Source of the DNA: DASSBQ01 sp035250505
GTDB lineage: Bacteria; Nitrospirota; Nitrospiria; Nitrospirales; Nitrospiraceae
NCBI GenBank assembly: GCA_035250505.1
Contig: DATFFC010000177.1
Span: forward strand, 1 to 47,193
Reading direction: 5' to 3'
DNA: 47,193 nt
Each line of letters starts with the position of its first letter. Position 1 is the stretch's first letter. Positions 25,911 to 34,362 of the stretch are shown piece after piece. Under the pieces are notes generated by a model, which searched no databases, was not told the DNA's origin, and saw nothing but the letters and a program-made list of their open reading frames with translations. The translations under genes were made by a program, and so were the position numbers.

Positions 25911-28903
25911 ACAAAGAGATCCTTGGTCAGAATGCCCAAGTGAGGATCCGGTCTATCAATGAATTGCACTGTGAACCCAATGCGTTCCAGGTCACGCAAC
26001 AAGTCTTGTCCATAGATCCGATAGACCAATATTCCATCGCCGCTCAAGGGGTCGCCATGGTACTGTTTCTCCATCAGACAGACATCCTCATCGCCCGATC
26101 CATCGACCCGAATCTGCGTGGAGGCCCATCCCGGCACATAGGGCACGGTGAACACATAATATCCTCCTGTCTTCAGACAGCGATGAATTTCCCGATGGGC
26201 CGCATGGTCCCTCCGGACGTGTTCCATCACGTCCGATGTGAGCACCACATCATACGAGTCATCGGGACACGTCATCGCCTGCAGATCCATGTTGAGGATC
26301 TTCGGCTTGATGAGTTTCCCGAACGGCCGATCAGGTGCGTACATCGAGGACGTGTAAAATTTTGCCTTGCTCAGGAATGAGAACATGGGCCCGAAACAAT
26401 CGGTATCAAGAATACGCGGCCCGGACTTCATCGAGGAGAGCTCCGCAATGCTGCGCACCGTGCCGTTGCCGACCAGGCTTAATAAGCCCCAGGCAAGAGA
26501 GCGGTTCCTGCAACTTGCCCCGCACACGTCGCAGAGTAGACTCTCGCGGAGATTATCAGAAGCGAGTGTTTTGAAATGCGTGTTCTGTCCGCAAACATTG
26601 CATGTGCCGTAATACGTTGCGGGGATGTGTCGCGGGCGAGTAGGACGACCCAACTTGTGGCACACACGGTCAAACCGGGCTGACGCCGTTTCGAAAGAGT
26701 ACTGGCTTCGGACTGTTGAATACCCGTTGTGGGAAAGCTTGGTCCACAGCGGCTCGTTCAAATACAATCGGACGATCGCATCGGCAAGCTCCTGTGAAGT
26801 GTCACCGATCAATACATCTCGCTCGTTCTGTAACCCCATGCCCTCAAAGGCGACGGTCGTGCCGACACAGGGCACCCCATAGGCCATACAGCTTACAATC
26901 TTCCCTTTGATACCAGCCCCATATCGCAGCGGGTTGACGGAAAGGCGACAACCCGACATGTACTCGTAAAGATCGGACACATGCCCGGTCACAATCACAT
27001 CCTCACTGGTCAAATCGATGACCGATTGCGGCGGGCGACTCCCCACGATAAAGAAGCGGACTCCCGGAAGCTTCCCTCGAAGTAGAGGAAAAATATCCTT
27101 TACGAAATACTGAACCGCATCCACATTGGGCACATGCTGATACCCTCCGAGAAAGAACAGGTCTCTCGTCTCAGCAAATCCTTTGGCTCGTGGATATGTC
27201 TCATGGACCGCAGAAATGACGACCACCTCCGCCGTCGGCACTTCCGCTAACAGGATCGATCGCTCCAACTCACTTACGACAATTGTGCAGTCGGTCTTTG
27301 CCACCAAACTCAATTCCTGCGCCTTCCGACGCTTCGCACGATCGAACAACGAGGCATTGTCCTCGATTTCAGCCTGTCGTCTCTCTCGCACGTAGTGAAG
27401 ATCGGCCGTATCATAAAGAATCTTTGCAGACGGACACCACTTGCGGTAGCTCTCCAAGTATTTCTCTGTTACATCCGGCCTACACGAAAGAATGAAATCG
27501 TAGCATGTACCGTATCGCTTTAAATGATCATCCAATGAACCCACATAGGGCCAGTACAAGCATTGAATCCCACGCCGCTGCAAATCATTCGTGTAGCCCT
27601 CAAGGAACGTCAAATTGTCCGGGGCGAACGTGACGTGGTACGAGAGTGACTGAAACACCTTCATGAAATTGTAGATCTTGAGGGACCCCGCATCCTGGTC
27701 AGGCATTGGGGTGCAGGCATCCACGACCAGGACTCGCTTTGAAATATTTCTCTCCCGTTCCCAGTACAGATGCTCGCCAGGGGCCGCGTGCCGCACCAGG
27801 ACATGGGCCCATTTCTGAAAGAGTTTTTCTCTGTTCACGAGTTGATAGCTTTTCACCCCGCTTGATGTATCAGTTCCGGAGCTAGCGCCCTCAAAATGAA
27901 TGATTTCCGATTCCGGTTGGTATACGACCTTCTTCCCCGCCCGGCGAACCTTAAAGGCAAGGTCCGAATCTTCCCCGTATGCGGGAGCAAACAACTCGTC
28001 GAATCCTCCCACCTCCTGAAACAGTTCCCGAGGAAGCATGATACAGGCGCCCGAACAATAATCGACCTCCCGAAGATAGCTATACTCCGGCTTGTCGGGA
28101 TCATCATACCGACCGTAGTTCCATCCGGAGCCATCATTCCAAATGATCCCTCCCGCCTCTTGCAGCTTCCCATTTGGATAAATAAGCTTCGCCCCAACCA
28201 ATCCCACGTTTGGCACCGCATCGAACGTCGAGGCTAGGGCATCCAGCCAGTTCGGCTCCACAATGGTGTCATTATTTAAGAAGAGAACGTATAGCCCTCG
28301 AGCCACCTCTGCACCCGCATTGCATGCTCGGATGAATCCTTGGTTCTTATCATGGCGCACGATCCGCACTCCCTGAACCATTTGGAGCATGGCTTGGGTG
28401 GCATCGGTCGAGCAGTCATCAACTACTATGACTTCGTAGGATCGCTGCGACTGAGATCGAAGAAGCGATTGAAGGCACGTGTAGGTGTACAGATGATTAT
28501 TATAGACAGGAATGATGATCGACACGGTCGGGGCTGTGCTCTCCCGGAACGTCAAAGGCCCCCAAGAAGTCGCGATGGCATAGACCGGCCGATGTTTTCG
28601 ACGGTGTGGGCGCCACACACGAGCGATTCGACTATACGCGCGCCGCAATAGAGCCTGCGGCCCTTCTTCTTTCAGGATATTGAGAATCTTTCCGGCATCT
28701 CTCGGCGCAATCACGGACTGAAGTGTACGCGCGCGAACTCTGAAGCGAATGGCGCTGAACAGCTCTTGTGCGTTGTATCCGCCTCTCCATCGCTTTCTCA
28801 CAGCATGCAACATTCGATGGCGTTGTGTGCCTGCGGGAAACAGGAACTCCCGCAGACGGCGCAACACATGACCTCGCCTACCCATCAGGGACGCCGACGT
28901 CAT
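25895..28903 (-). CDS. Trifunctional fusion: GT2 glycosyltransferase, GT4 glycosyltransferase, zinc ribbon and methyltransferase
   Basis: 1002 residues. The basic N-terminus (1-120) is of unknown role. A GT-A family 2 domain runs about 126-360: VSIIIPVYNNHLYTYTCLQS, VVDDCSTDAT, metal-site-like LFLNNDT at 208-214, FAPAYGEDSDLAFKVRRAG. A GT-B family 4 domain runs about 390-750: RVLVVDACTPMPDQDAGS, FFLGGYQHVPNVDAVQYF, NPLRYGAGIKGKIV and SCMAYGVPCV. A zinc-ribbon-like segment has C768/C771 and C791/C794. The last ~200 residues are a SAM methyltransferase-like domain (SYDVVLTSDVMEHVRRDH, CLKTGGYYVFTVPYVPG), although its glycine-rich motif I is poor (ILDTDCFGPM). The protein could add two sugars and a methyl group in sequence. 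Domain borders are estimates. It lies between a methyltransferase gene and the TylF gene. Confidence 0.9.
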   Translation of the reverse strand: MTSASLMGRRGHVLRRLREFLFPAGTQRHRMLHAVRKRWRGGYNAQELFSAIRFRVRARTLQSVIAPRDAGKILNILKEEGPQALLRRAYSRIARVWRPHRRKHRPVYAIATSWGPLTFRESTAPTVSIIIPVYNNHLYTYTCLQSLLRSQSQRSYEVIVVDDCSTDATQAMLQMVQGVRIVRHDKNQGFIRACNAGAEVARGLYVLFLNNDTIVEPNWLDALASTFDAVPNVGLVGAKLIYPNGKLQEAGGIIWNDGSGWNYGRYDDPDKPEYSYLREVDYCSGACIMLPRELFQEVGGFDELFAPAYGEDSDLAFKVRRAGKKVVYQPESEIIHFEGASSGTDTSSGVKSYQLVNREKLFQKWAHVLVRHAAPGEHLYWERERNISKRVLVVDACTPMPDQDAGSLKIYNFMKVFQSLSYHVTFAPDNLTFLEGYTNDLQRRGIQCLYWPYVGSLDDHLKRYGTCYDFILSCRPDVTEKYLESYRKWCPSAKILYDTADLHYVRERRQAEIEDNASLFDRAKRRKAQELSLVAKTDCTIVVSELERSILLAEVPTAEVVVISAVHETYPRAKGFAETRDLFFLGGYQHVPNVDAVQYFVKDIFPLLRGKLPGVRFFIVGSRPPQSVIDLTSEDVIVTGHVSDLYEYMSGCRLSVNPLRYGAGIKGKIVSCMAYGVPCVGTTVAFEGMGLQNERDVLIGDTSQELADAIVRLYLNEPLWTKLSHNGYSTVRSQYSFETASARFDRVCHKLGRPTRPRHIPATYYGTCNVCGQNTHFKTLASDNLRESLLCDVCGASCRNRSLAWGLLSLVGNGTVRSIAELSSMKSGPRILDTDCFGPMFSFLSKAKFYTSSMYAPDRPFGKLIKPKILNMDLQAMTCPDDSYDVVLTSDVMEHVRRDHAAHREIHRCLKTGGYYVFTVPYVPGWASTQIRVDGSGDEDVCLMEKQYHGDPLSGDGILVYRIYGQDLLRDLERIGFTVQFIDRPDPHLGILTKDLFVCRKL

Positions 28904-28950
28904 ATGGTTGCCCTTTCATGCCCCATTGCCCACCCAATCTTGCAACACGC

Positions 28951-29880
28951 CTATGACGCCACCCAGCGCTTGATTGCCTGAAACACACCACCGCCCGTTC
29001 TCTCGACGGACTGCGTCGACTCATCTTTTCGAGCATTTGTCGGGTGGATAACCCGCTCATGCCGATACTCGGGATAGCATTCTCCCTGTGAGGTACCGGC
29101 TCGAAATGAGGTCAGCTGATGAGGCACACCTTTTATCGCCACGATCGTTCGCCGATCCGTCATAATGTCGTAGTACGGCATTTCACAGATATAGACCGAC
29201 GTAAAACCTATTTTTCTCAGCAGCGTGAGGAGAGAAGGAGCCGTAAGAAAGAAGCTGTCTCTATTGTTCAACGACGCCCATTTTCGTGACTCGATATCGT
29301 CCACAGAATCACTTTCTCGGTGCTCAGGATAGGTGGCCCCGTGGCACATCACGCCCTCAATCTCACAACTTTCGCCACCGTACAGACTCACATGGGTATC
29401 AATAATGGCCACACGCGATGTCATTTCAGCGATAGACCGCAAAAACCGGCCGATACTGCTTTTATCAAGGTGGTAGAGAATCCCCAGGCACAACACACAA
29501 TCAAACAGTCCGTATTTCTGAATGGAAATATCCCGCACATCGGCATGAACGGTTCGTATTCGGAATAGTCCCAGCTCTTCTTTGACGTACTCAAGTTTTC
29601 TAATGTTGTCTTGACGTCCCTCTATGGCCACAACCTCTGCTCCGCACAGGGCAAACTCAACAGCGAATCCACCCTCAAGGCATGCAAGATCGAGCACTCG
29701 GGATCCTCGCAATGAAGCACCGACAATATCCTTTGCCACCTGGACAATTCTCGAGAGATACAAGAAATGGTTGGCATTGAAGCACTCCATCGTAGAGATG
29801 CCCCCAGGCAGACTGACTGGATGAGCTGTCCAGTCCCCACTCTCTGCTCGTACTTTGTTCAGCCGCTGCATCGCGTCCAT
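28951..29880 (-). CDS. SAM-dependent methyltransferase
   Basis: 309 residues from the ATG at 29880, which has GGGAG 6 bases ahead; the GTG at 29892 is less likely. SAM-binding motif I is RGSRVLDLACLEGGFAVEFAL, then VVAIEGRQDNIRKLEYV, and FDCVLCLGILYHLDKSSI. The sequence resembles the DUF1698/CmoB-like or FkbM-neighbour groups of small-molecule methyltransferases, but no narrower family is clear. The C-terminal ~60 residues are polar and carry no domain. It is 47 bases upstream of the trifunctional gene and 178 bases downstream of the deacetylase-GT2 gene. Substrate probably a glycan sugar, by context. Confidence 0.83.
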   Translation of the reverse strand: MDAMQRLNKVRAESGDWTAHPVSLPGGISTMECFNANHFLYLSRIVQVAKDIVGASLRGSRVLDLACLEGGFAVEFALCGAEVVAIEGRQDNIRKLEYVKEELGLFRIRTVHADVRDISIQKYGLFDCVLCLGILYHLDKSSIGRFLRSIAEMTSRVAIIDTHVSLYGGESCEIEGVMCHGATYPEHRESDSVDDIESRKWASLNNRDSFFLTAPSLLTLLRKIGFTSVYICEMPYYDIMTDRRTIVAIKGVPHQLTSFRAGTSQGECYPEYRHERVIHPTNARKDESTQSVERTGGGVFQAIKRWVAS

Positions 29881-30058
29881 AGAATCTCCCACTAGGCCAC
29901 AGATCCACCGTTCAATGCCGAATAGTATTCCCGCTCATGGCAATGCCGGCCGGTAATAGCCACAATGCTCAAGGCCATCCTTATCTCACACAGTGCCCAC
30001 CTGCCCGATCACCCGGTAGAGCATGGGCATCCCTGCCGGTTTCGTTCCCCAAAACCTC
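29881..30058. other. Intergenic region with possible small ORFs upstream of a methyltransferase
   Basis: Just after the deacetylase-GT2 stop, the - strand has AGGAGG and then a 14-codon frame (MPMLYRVIGQVGTV). A 28-codon frame follows at 29978-29892 (MALSIVAITGRHCHERE...). The ribosome site of the second is poor and neither resembles a known peptide. They may be leader peptides, remnants, or chance. Confidence 0.25.
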
Positions 30059-31561
30059 CTAGCCGATCAACCGCCGAACGGCGCCGATCACGCGCTCGTA
30101 GATCCGTTTTCGACGAGTGCCTTCCGGAGCCAGTCTCGACCTCCAACGATAAAAGAGACTGAGCATTTCCCAGCCAGAACTGGCATAAATCCCTCGAAGC
30201 ACTTCCCGTAACTGTACATTCTCCTCGGATAAACCTCGAACCTGACTTCGTAAGTATGCCAACTCCAGTCCCAAATTTAGCTGAACATTGGCCTGTTCAC
30301 TGGAATGCTGGCGGTACTCCAACAATAATTCCGGACATCGAAAGGCCTCCCACCCAGCATTTACCATACGCAGGAAGAGGTGATGATCCTCTGGCTTATC
30401 AGTCTTCAAATACCCCCCTGCCTGGAGGAATGCCTCGCGTCGATACATAGAAGAACCATGAATAAAATTCGAAGAGGCTAGCTGGGCCTTGGCCTCTTGA
30501 TCAAAATTCGGGCACCGCCATGCGAACAACTCCGGAGCAGCGGCCAACGGCACGGCCCCGACCTCACGCCCCAACAACTCCGCTCTTGGACCAAACAACA
30601 ACATGTCCGTATAGACCACACCGACATGCGGATACTGATCAAGTAACTGCTGACACTTTTCTACGTAATCGCTTCGAAATCGATTGTCTGCTCCCAAGAA
30701 ACAAATGTAGTCACCGGTCGTCAGCGATACCGCCTTGTTAAAGTTGTCCACGACTCCGAGGTTCGTCTCATTTCGCACGATCCGTACCCGATCCTTATAC
30801 CGACTTACCACCTCCATGGAAGTATCCTGGGAACAATCGTCAATAAAGAGGATCTCCTTCGGTTGGACAGTTTGCGACAGAACCGACTCGATCGCGTCCG
30901 CCGCAAATCTCCCATAATTGTAATTCGCGATGATAAGAGACACTGTGGACTTTGCAAATGACGTTTCCGCCGTAACCGTCACTCGTGGCAATTGATATCG
31001 ATCGGCCGAGTTGCCCTCATCACACGCCAACGCACCGCTAAACATCTTCCTCACTTCATCGTTCACATGAGGCGAACTGTTGCCATACGGATATGCAAAC
31101 CATTTGAATCCCTTAGGGTCCAATTCCCGAATGCTGTCTGGAACGCTGAGTTCTTCCCTTAACTTTTCAGGTGATAGGGCGATCAGGTCGCGGTGGGAAC
31201 GGCTATGCCACTGAAGACGGCCTCCGCCTTTCACCAATGCACACAGCTGTTCCTGTGATGCGAATCGCGTCGGAGGCTCTACCGTTTGGTCAAACGCATT
31301 ATCTTTTCCGACGCATTCACCCACAACGAACGCTTCGAACGGATATGAAAATTTCTTCAGGATCGGCAATGCGTACCGGTAGATCCCTTCATAGACCCCA
31401 TCAAAGGTGATGACCACATGCCGGGGGTTGCTGGCATCGTACTTATCGAGCGGGACAACCTGAAACCGCGTCAGTTGTTCCATTTGTTTCCAGAACGTAT
31501 CTGCCCCGATCCACCACACAGTAGGCGTCATCAGATCCACTTTGTGATACGTGAGGATCAC
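30059..31561 (-). CDS. Polysaccharide deacetylase (NodB-like) fused to a GT2 glycosyltransferase
   Basis: 500 residues. The GTG start overlaps the upstream NodS-like stop as GTGA, with GGAGG 10 bases ahead. Residues 1-200 form a NodB-type deacetylase-like domain: MILTYHKVDL, VVITFDGVYEGIYRYALPIL (residues 49-68), HSRSHRDL at 119-126 and FAYPYG at 155-160. The usual TFDDG motif reads TFDGV, so the second, metal-binding Asp is replaced by Gly; the HxxxH metal ligands remain. Residues 206-430 are GT-A family 2: VSLIIANYNYGRFAADAIES, FIDDCSQDTS at 239-248, YICFLGADNRF. A basic tail follows. If the first domain is active it would remove N- or O-acetyl groups from the sugar that the second domain handles. 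Confidence 0.9.
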   Translation of the reverse strand: MILTYHKVDLMTPTVWWIGADTFWKQMEQLTRFQVVPLDKYDASNPRHVVITFDGVYEGIYRYALPILKKFSYPFEAFVVGECVGKDNAFDQTVEPPTRFASQEQLCALVKGGGRLQWHSRSHRDLIALSPEKLREELSVPDSIRELDPKGFKWFAYPYGNSSPHVNDEVRKMFSGALACDEGNSADRYQLPRVTVTAETSFAKSTVSLIIANYNYGRFAADAIESVLSQTVQPKEILFIDDCSQDTSMEVVSRYKDRVRIVRNETNLGVVDNFNKAVSLTTGDYICFLGADNRFRSDYVEKCQQLLDQYPHVGVVYTDMLLFGPRAELLGREVGAVPLAAAPELFAWRCPNFDQEAKAQLASSNFIHGSSMYRREAFLQAGGYLKTDKPEDHHLFLRMVNAGWEAFRCPELLLEYRQHSSEQANVQLNLGLELAYLRSQVRGLSEENVQLREVLRGIYASSGWEMLSLFYRWRSRLAPEGTRRKRIYERVIGAVRRLIG

Positions 31562-32091
31562 TTCTGGTAGACCTCCAATACGTGCGTGTACTCCCTATAT
31601 CGATAGTACTCTCGATTAAGAGTCGTGTACGGAAATCGTAGCCGATACCACTCGAAGATGTGCGCGGTGATCAAATGTCCTCCGTGCAGCAGCAAGTCAT
31701 CCACGATCACTGTCGCAAGCCGGGTCCCCTCGCCGATATATTGGGGGTACAGCATTCCGGCTATGATGATAAGATCAAACGTGTTGTGCCATCCTGCATG
31801 GGGCAGGTCAAACAGCGACATCTGTCGAAACGTCGTTCGGGAATCAGCCTGACTCCTGGCACACTCGATCGCCTTGAATGACAGATCGACCCCGATCACC
31901 GCGTCCCCGGGCAACTGGCTCGTCACGAATCCATCGCCACACCCAATTTCAAGCACGCGGCTATATTGTTTCTTGGGAATAACAGACAATAGCCTTGCCC
32001 GTCTCATGGCATCGTCGCTGCTGCTCCGATAGCGCCACGGGTCTCGTTCGGCATAGAATTCCTCGAGATCTTCCTTTGATTGAATCGCCAT
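31558..32091 (-). CDS. NodS-like SAM-dependent methyltransferase
   Basis: 177 residues, short for a methyltransferase but typical of the NodS group. The N-terminal LEEFYAERDPWRYRSS contains the DPW(R) motif of that family. The SAM site is YSRVLEIGCGDGFVTSQLPG, then GVDLSFKAIECARSQ and FDLIIIAGMLYPQYIG. NodS N-methylates the deacetylated amino group of chito-oligosaccharides after NodB removes the acetyl. Here the next gene downstream (GTGA overlap) begins with a NodB-like domain, which echoes the NodB-NodS pairing. It lies 5 bases after wzt. The real substrate is not shown. Confidence 0.87.
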   Translation of the reverse strand: MAIQSKEDLEEFYAERDPWRYRSSSDDAMRRARLLSVIPKKQYSRVLEIGCGDGFVTSQLPGDAVIGVDLSFKAIECARSQADSRTTFRQMSLFDLPHAGWHNTFDLIIIAGMLYPQYIGEGTRLATVIVDDLLLHGGHLITAHIFEWYRLRFPYTTLNREYYRYREYTHVLEVYQK

Positions 32092-32096
32092 AGTCT

Positions 32097-33428
32097 TCAG
32101 GCCAGCGACAATTGATGACTGATCGCTAATTCGATAGGAGGTGAATACAACGCATAGATCGCCCGGCTCGTTGGCAGCACTTCAAATGAGACCACATCTT
32201 CCATCCAATCATAGAACTCTGTTGCTTGCGAGCTATTGGCGAGCAGCACGGAGACGGAATAGAGGCCCGGCTTGAGGCGAGCCGCGAAGCCGAACTGAAA
32301 CACGTAAGATTGCCCACCCGATACATCGTACAGCGGCTGACCTTCGTTTTCGCTATTGGTGCCGATCACTTCCAACCTACGCCTATCCTTCACATAGAAG
32401 GCAACGATGAGCCCACGACAAACGGCTACGACATCTAGTCGCACGACAAGATTTATGACTTGTCCAAAGTGTGCGCGGCTGATTGCTTCGCCGCAGGCGC
32501 TTTGTAATTCCACGCTGGCAATACGCACCTGGCCGCTTCCTGAACGCTCAAATTCCTTCGCACTCAGAAACATTCCTGATTGTTGACTCGTGCGAGTTGT
32601 TGGTGAAGGATGATCCGTGTAGGTGTCCTGCTTAGGCCGAACATCGGCTCCGTTCACAGACTCCTGCATTCTCGTCGCCTGAAGCACATAGCGATCGACG
32701 ACGGTGCCTGCCATGCCGTTGTCTACGATCACACCGTGTTCGATATGAATCGCCGTTCGGCATAGAGCTTTGATCGCATTAAGGTCGTGACTGACAATAA
32801 GGAGCGTTTTCCCTTGCTTCTGAAAATCCGCCAGAAACTTCATGCACTGCTGTTGAAACTGGATATCCCCTACGGCTAAAGCCTCGTCAATGATGAGAAT
32901 GTCCGCATTCACATGAGTCACCACCGAAAAGGCCAGTCGAACGTACATACCGCTCGAATAGGTCTTGACCGGTTGGTCGATATGCCTGCCGACATCGGCG
33001 AATGCAGCAATGGCATCAAACCGTTTATCGATTTCTTCTGTCGACAATCCAAGCAACGCTCCATTCAAATACACATTCTCACGCCCGGTAAATTCCGGAT
33101 GAAATCCAGCTCCCAGCTCCAACAGTGCCGCGACGCGACCGTCGATCTCCAGCGTTCCCGACGTTGGAGTCAACGTGCCGCAGATGAGCTGCAGCAACGT
33201 AGATTTCCCGGAACCATTCGGCCCGATCACCCCAAGCGTTTCGCCCTTACGAACCTCGAAAGAAATATCCGCCAATGCGACAAAACGCTGACAGTAATCA
33301 GCAGGACGCCGGCCCAAACACTTCTGCAGGATTGGAAGAGTCCACTGTTTGACCCTATCAATTTGCGAATTATAGAGCCGATACTCTTTCCTGAGACTAT
33401 GCACCCGGATAGCAATATCAGAGGACAT
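32097..33428 (-). CDS. wzt: Polysaccharide ABC exporter ATPase with C-terminal glycan-binding domain
   Basis: 443 residues from the ATG at 33428; it overlaps the end of wzm by 11 bases. The ATPase domain has Walker A GPNGSGKSTLLQLI, the signature YSSGMYVRLAFSVV, Walker B ADILIIDEALAVGD and the H-loop LLIVSHDL. A linker (about 245-300) is followed by a ~140-residue beta-rich domain that matches the Wzt_C type by position (RIASVELQSACGEA, VNLVVRLDVVA, YVFQFGFAARLKPG). In the O8/O9a systems this domain recognises the capped non-reducing end of the O-antigen before export, and the methyltransferases downstream could supply such a cap. It energises Wzm in the inner membrane. Confidence 0.93.
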   Translation of the reverse strand: MSSDIAIRVHSLRKEYRLYNSQIDRVKQWTLPILQKCLGRRPADYCQRFVALADISFEVRKGETLGVIGPNGSGKSTLLQLICGTLTPTSGTLEIDGRVAALLELGAGFHPEFTGRENVYLNGALLGLSTEEIDKRFDAIAAFADVGRHIDQPVKTYSSGMYVRLAFSVVTHVNADILIIDEALAVGDIQFQQQCMKFLADFQKQGKTLLIVSHDLNAIKALCRTAIHIEHGVIVDNGMAGTVVDRYVLQATRMQESVNGADVRPKQDTYTDHPSPTTRTSQQSGMFLSAKEFERSGSGQVRIASVELQSACGEAISRAHFGQVINLVVRLDVVAVCRGLIVAFYVKDRRRLEVIGTNSENEGQPLYDVSGGQSYVFQFGFAARLKPGLYSVSVLLANSSQATEFYDWMEDVVSFEVLPTSRAIYALYSPPIELAISHQLSLA

Positions 33429-34242
33429 CCGCAAATCCATCACGTGTCTTTTGGAAGCAGAGTAGTCCGAGCCACGCAAAGAGATAGCTGAACGCGCAAT
33501 ACAGACCGAGACTCCCCCACGCAGGGGCCCTCCCCCAGATGAGAAGATCCTGAGCTTGCCCGATGAGAAATGTCAGGGGATTGGCATACACCAACACCCG
33601 ATAGGTCTCGGGGAGCGCAGTGATGGGATAAAATATGGGAGAAAGAAAGAGGAGAATAGATGCGATTGGACCGCTTGCCTGACTGATGTCGCGAAGAAAT
33701 ACACCAGCAGAGGCGAGAAACCACATGAGCCCGACGCTGATGAGCGCTAACGGCAGGACCAACAGCGGGAGGAACAGCACGGTCCACTGCAGAGACTGGT
33801 GCAGAAGTCCATAACATATCACGACGCCTGCGACACTAATTCCTGCGTGAACGAGCACAACACCCGACGAAGTCCAAGCGAGGATCTCGAGGGGAAATAC
33901 GATCTTTTTCACATAGCTGGGATTATTAACGATCACATGCGGCGCGCGATGTATGGTTTCGGAAAAGACCCCGTGCACCACCAGACCGGAAAACGCGAGA
34001 AGAGCAAAGTCGAGTGCATTCTCGTTCTCTCCCCCCCATCGCATCCCGAATGCACCCCTAAACACGGCTGTATAGACAGCCAACATGACCATTGGATGTA
34101 CAAATGCCCATACGACGCCGATGACAGATCCCCGGTATCGACTGCTGATCTCTCGTTTGCTCAACTGCCGGACTAAGTCCCAGTGATTGGTAATGGTTGT
34201 GAACACCCGAACAGGAGACGCATCACGGTTACTTGGCAGCAT
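33418..34242 (-). CDS. wzm: Polysaccharide ABC exporter permease
   Basis: 274 residues from the ATG at 34242. A longer TTG-started frame (34323) would run through the short hairpin at 34268-34293 and is not supported. About six membrane segments follow an amphipathic N-terminus: VRQLSKREISSRYRGSVIGV is typical of the ABC-2/Wzm/TagG group (here LVRQLSKREISSRYRGSVIG). It forms the channel for lipid-linked glycan across the inner membrane with Wzt. No clear ribosome site lies ahead of the ATG; instead a 12-bp perfect palindrome adjoins it. A 7-base G run in the coding strand (near 34031-34037) is too short to claim slippage. Its promoter should lie in the 120 bases upstream. Confidence 0.92.
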   Translation of the reverse strand: MLPSNRDASPVRVFTTITNHWDLVRQLSKREISSRYRGSVIGVVWAFVHPMVMLAVYTAVFRGAFGMRWGGENENALDFALLAFSGLVVHGVFSETIHRAPHVIVNNPSYVKKIVFPLEILAWTSSGVVLVHAGISVAGVVICYGLLHQSLQWTVLFLPLLVLPLALISVGLMWFLASAGVFLRDISQASGPIASILLFLSPIFYPITALPETYRVLVYANPLTFLIGQAQDLLIWGRAPAWGSLGLYCAFSYLFAWLGLLCFQKTRDGFADVL

Positions 34243-34254
34243 ACAAACGTTTGT
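34243..34254. promoter_or_regulatory. Perfect palindrome against the wzm start codon
   Basis: ACAAACGTTTGT is its own reverse complement over 12 bases and ends one base before the wzm ATG, where a ribosome-binding site would normally lie. It could be an operator or translational control site; no regulator is known. Confidence 0.35.
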
Positions 34255-34267
34255 AAAGTGAACCCGC

Positions 34268-34293
34268 AAGAAAAGAACAACGCTTTTGCGTTG
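34268..34293 (-). terminator. Short hairpin with T-rich tail after the ABC-permease gene
   Basis: On the - strand CAACGC AAAA GCGTTG (34293-34278) is followed by TTCTTTTCTT. The stem is only 6 bp with a 4-base loop, but the T-rich tail fits a Rho-independent terminator. It would end the wzy-ABC unit before wzm. Confidence 0.55.
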
Positions 34294-34362
34294 AAAGCTG
34301 ACTAAGATCTTCTGAGCAGGCAATCACGAAACATGTCGCAAAACTTTTCAGAAATTACGTCT

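Noticed and set aside
34031..34037. Seven-base G/C run in wzm as a phase-variation tract
   Set aside because: Seven bases is short for slippage in this kind of genome and no frameshift is seen.
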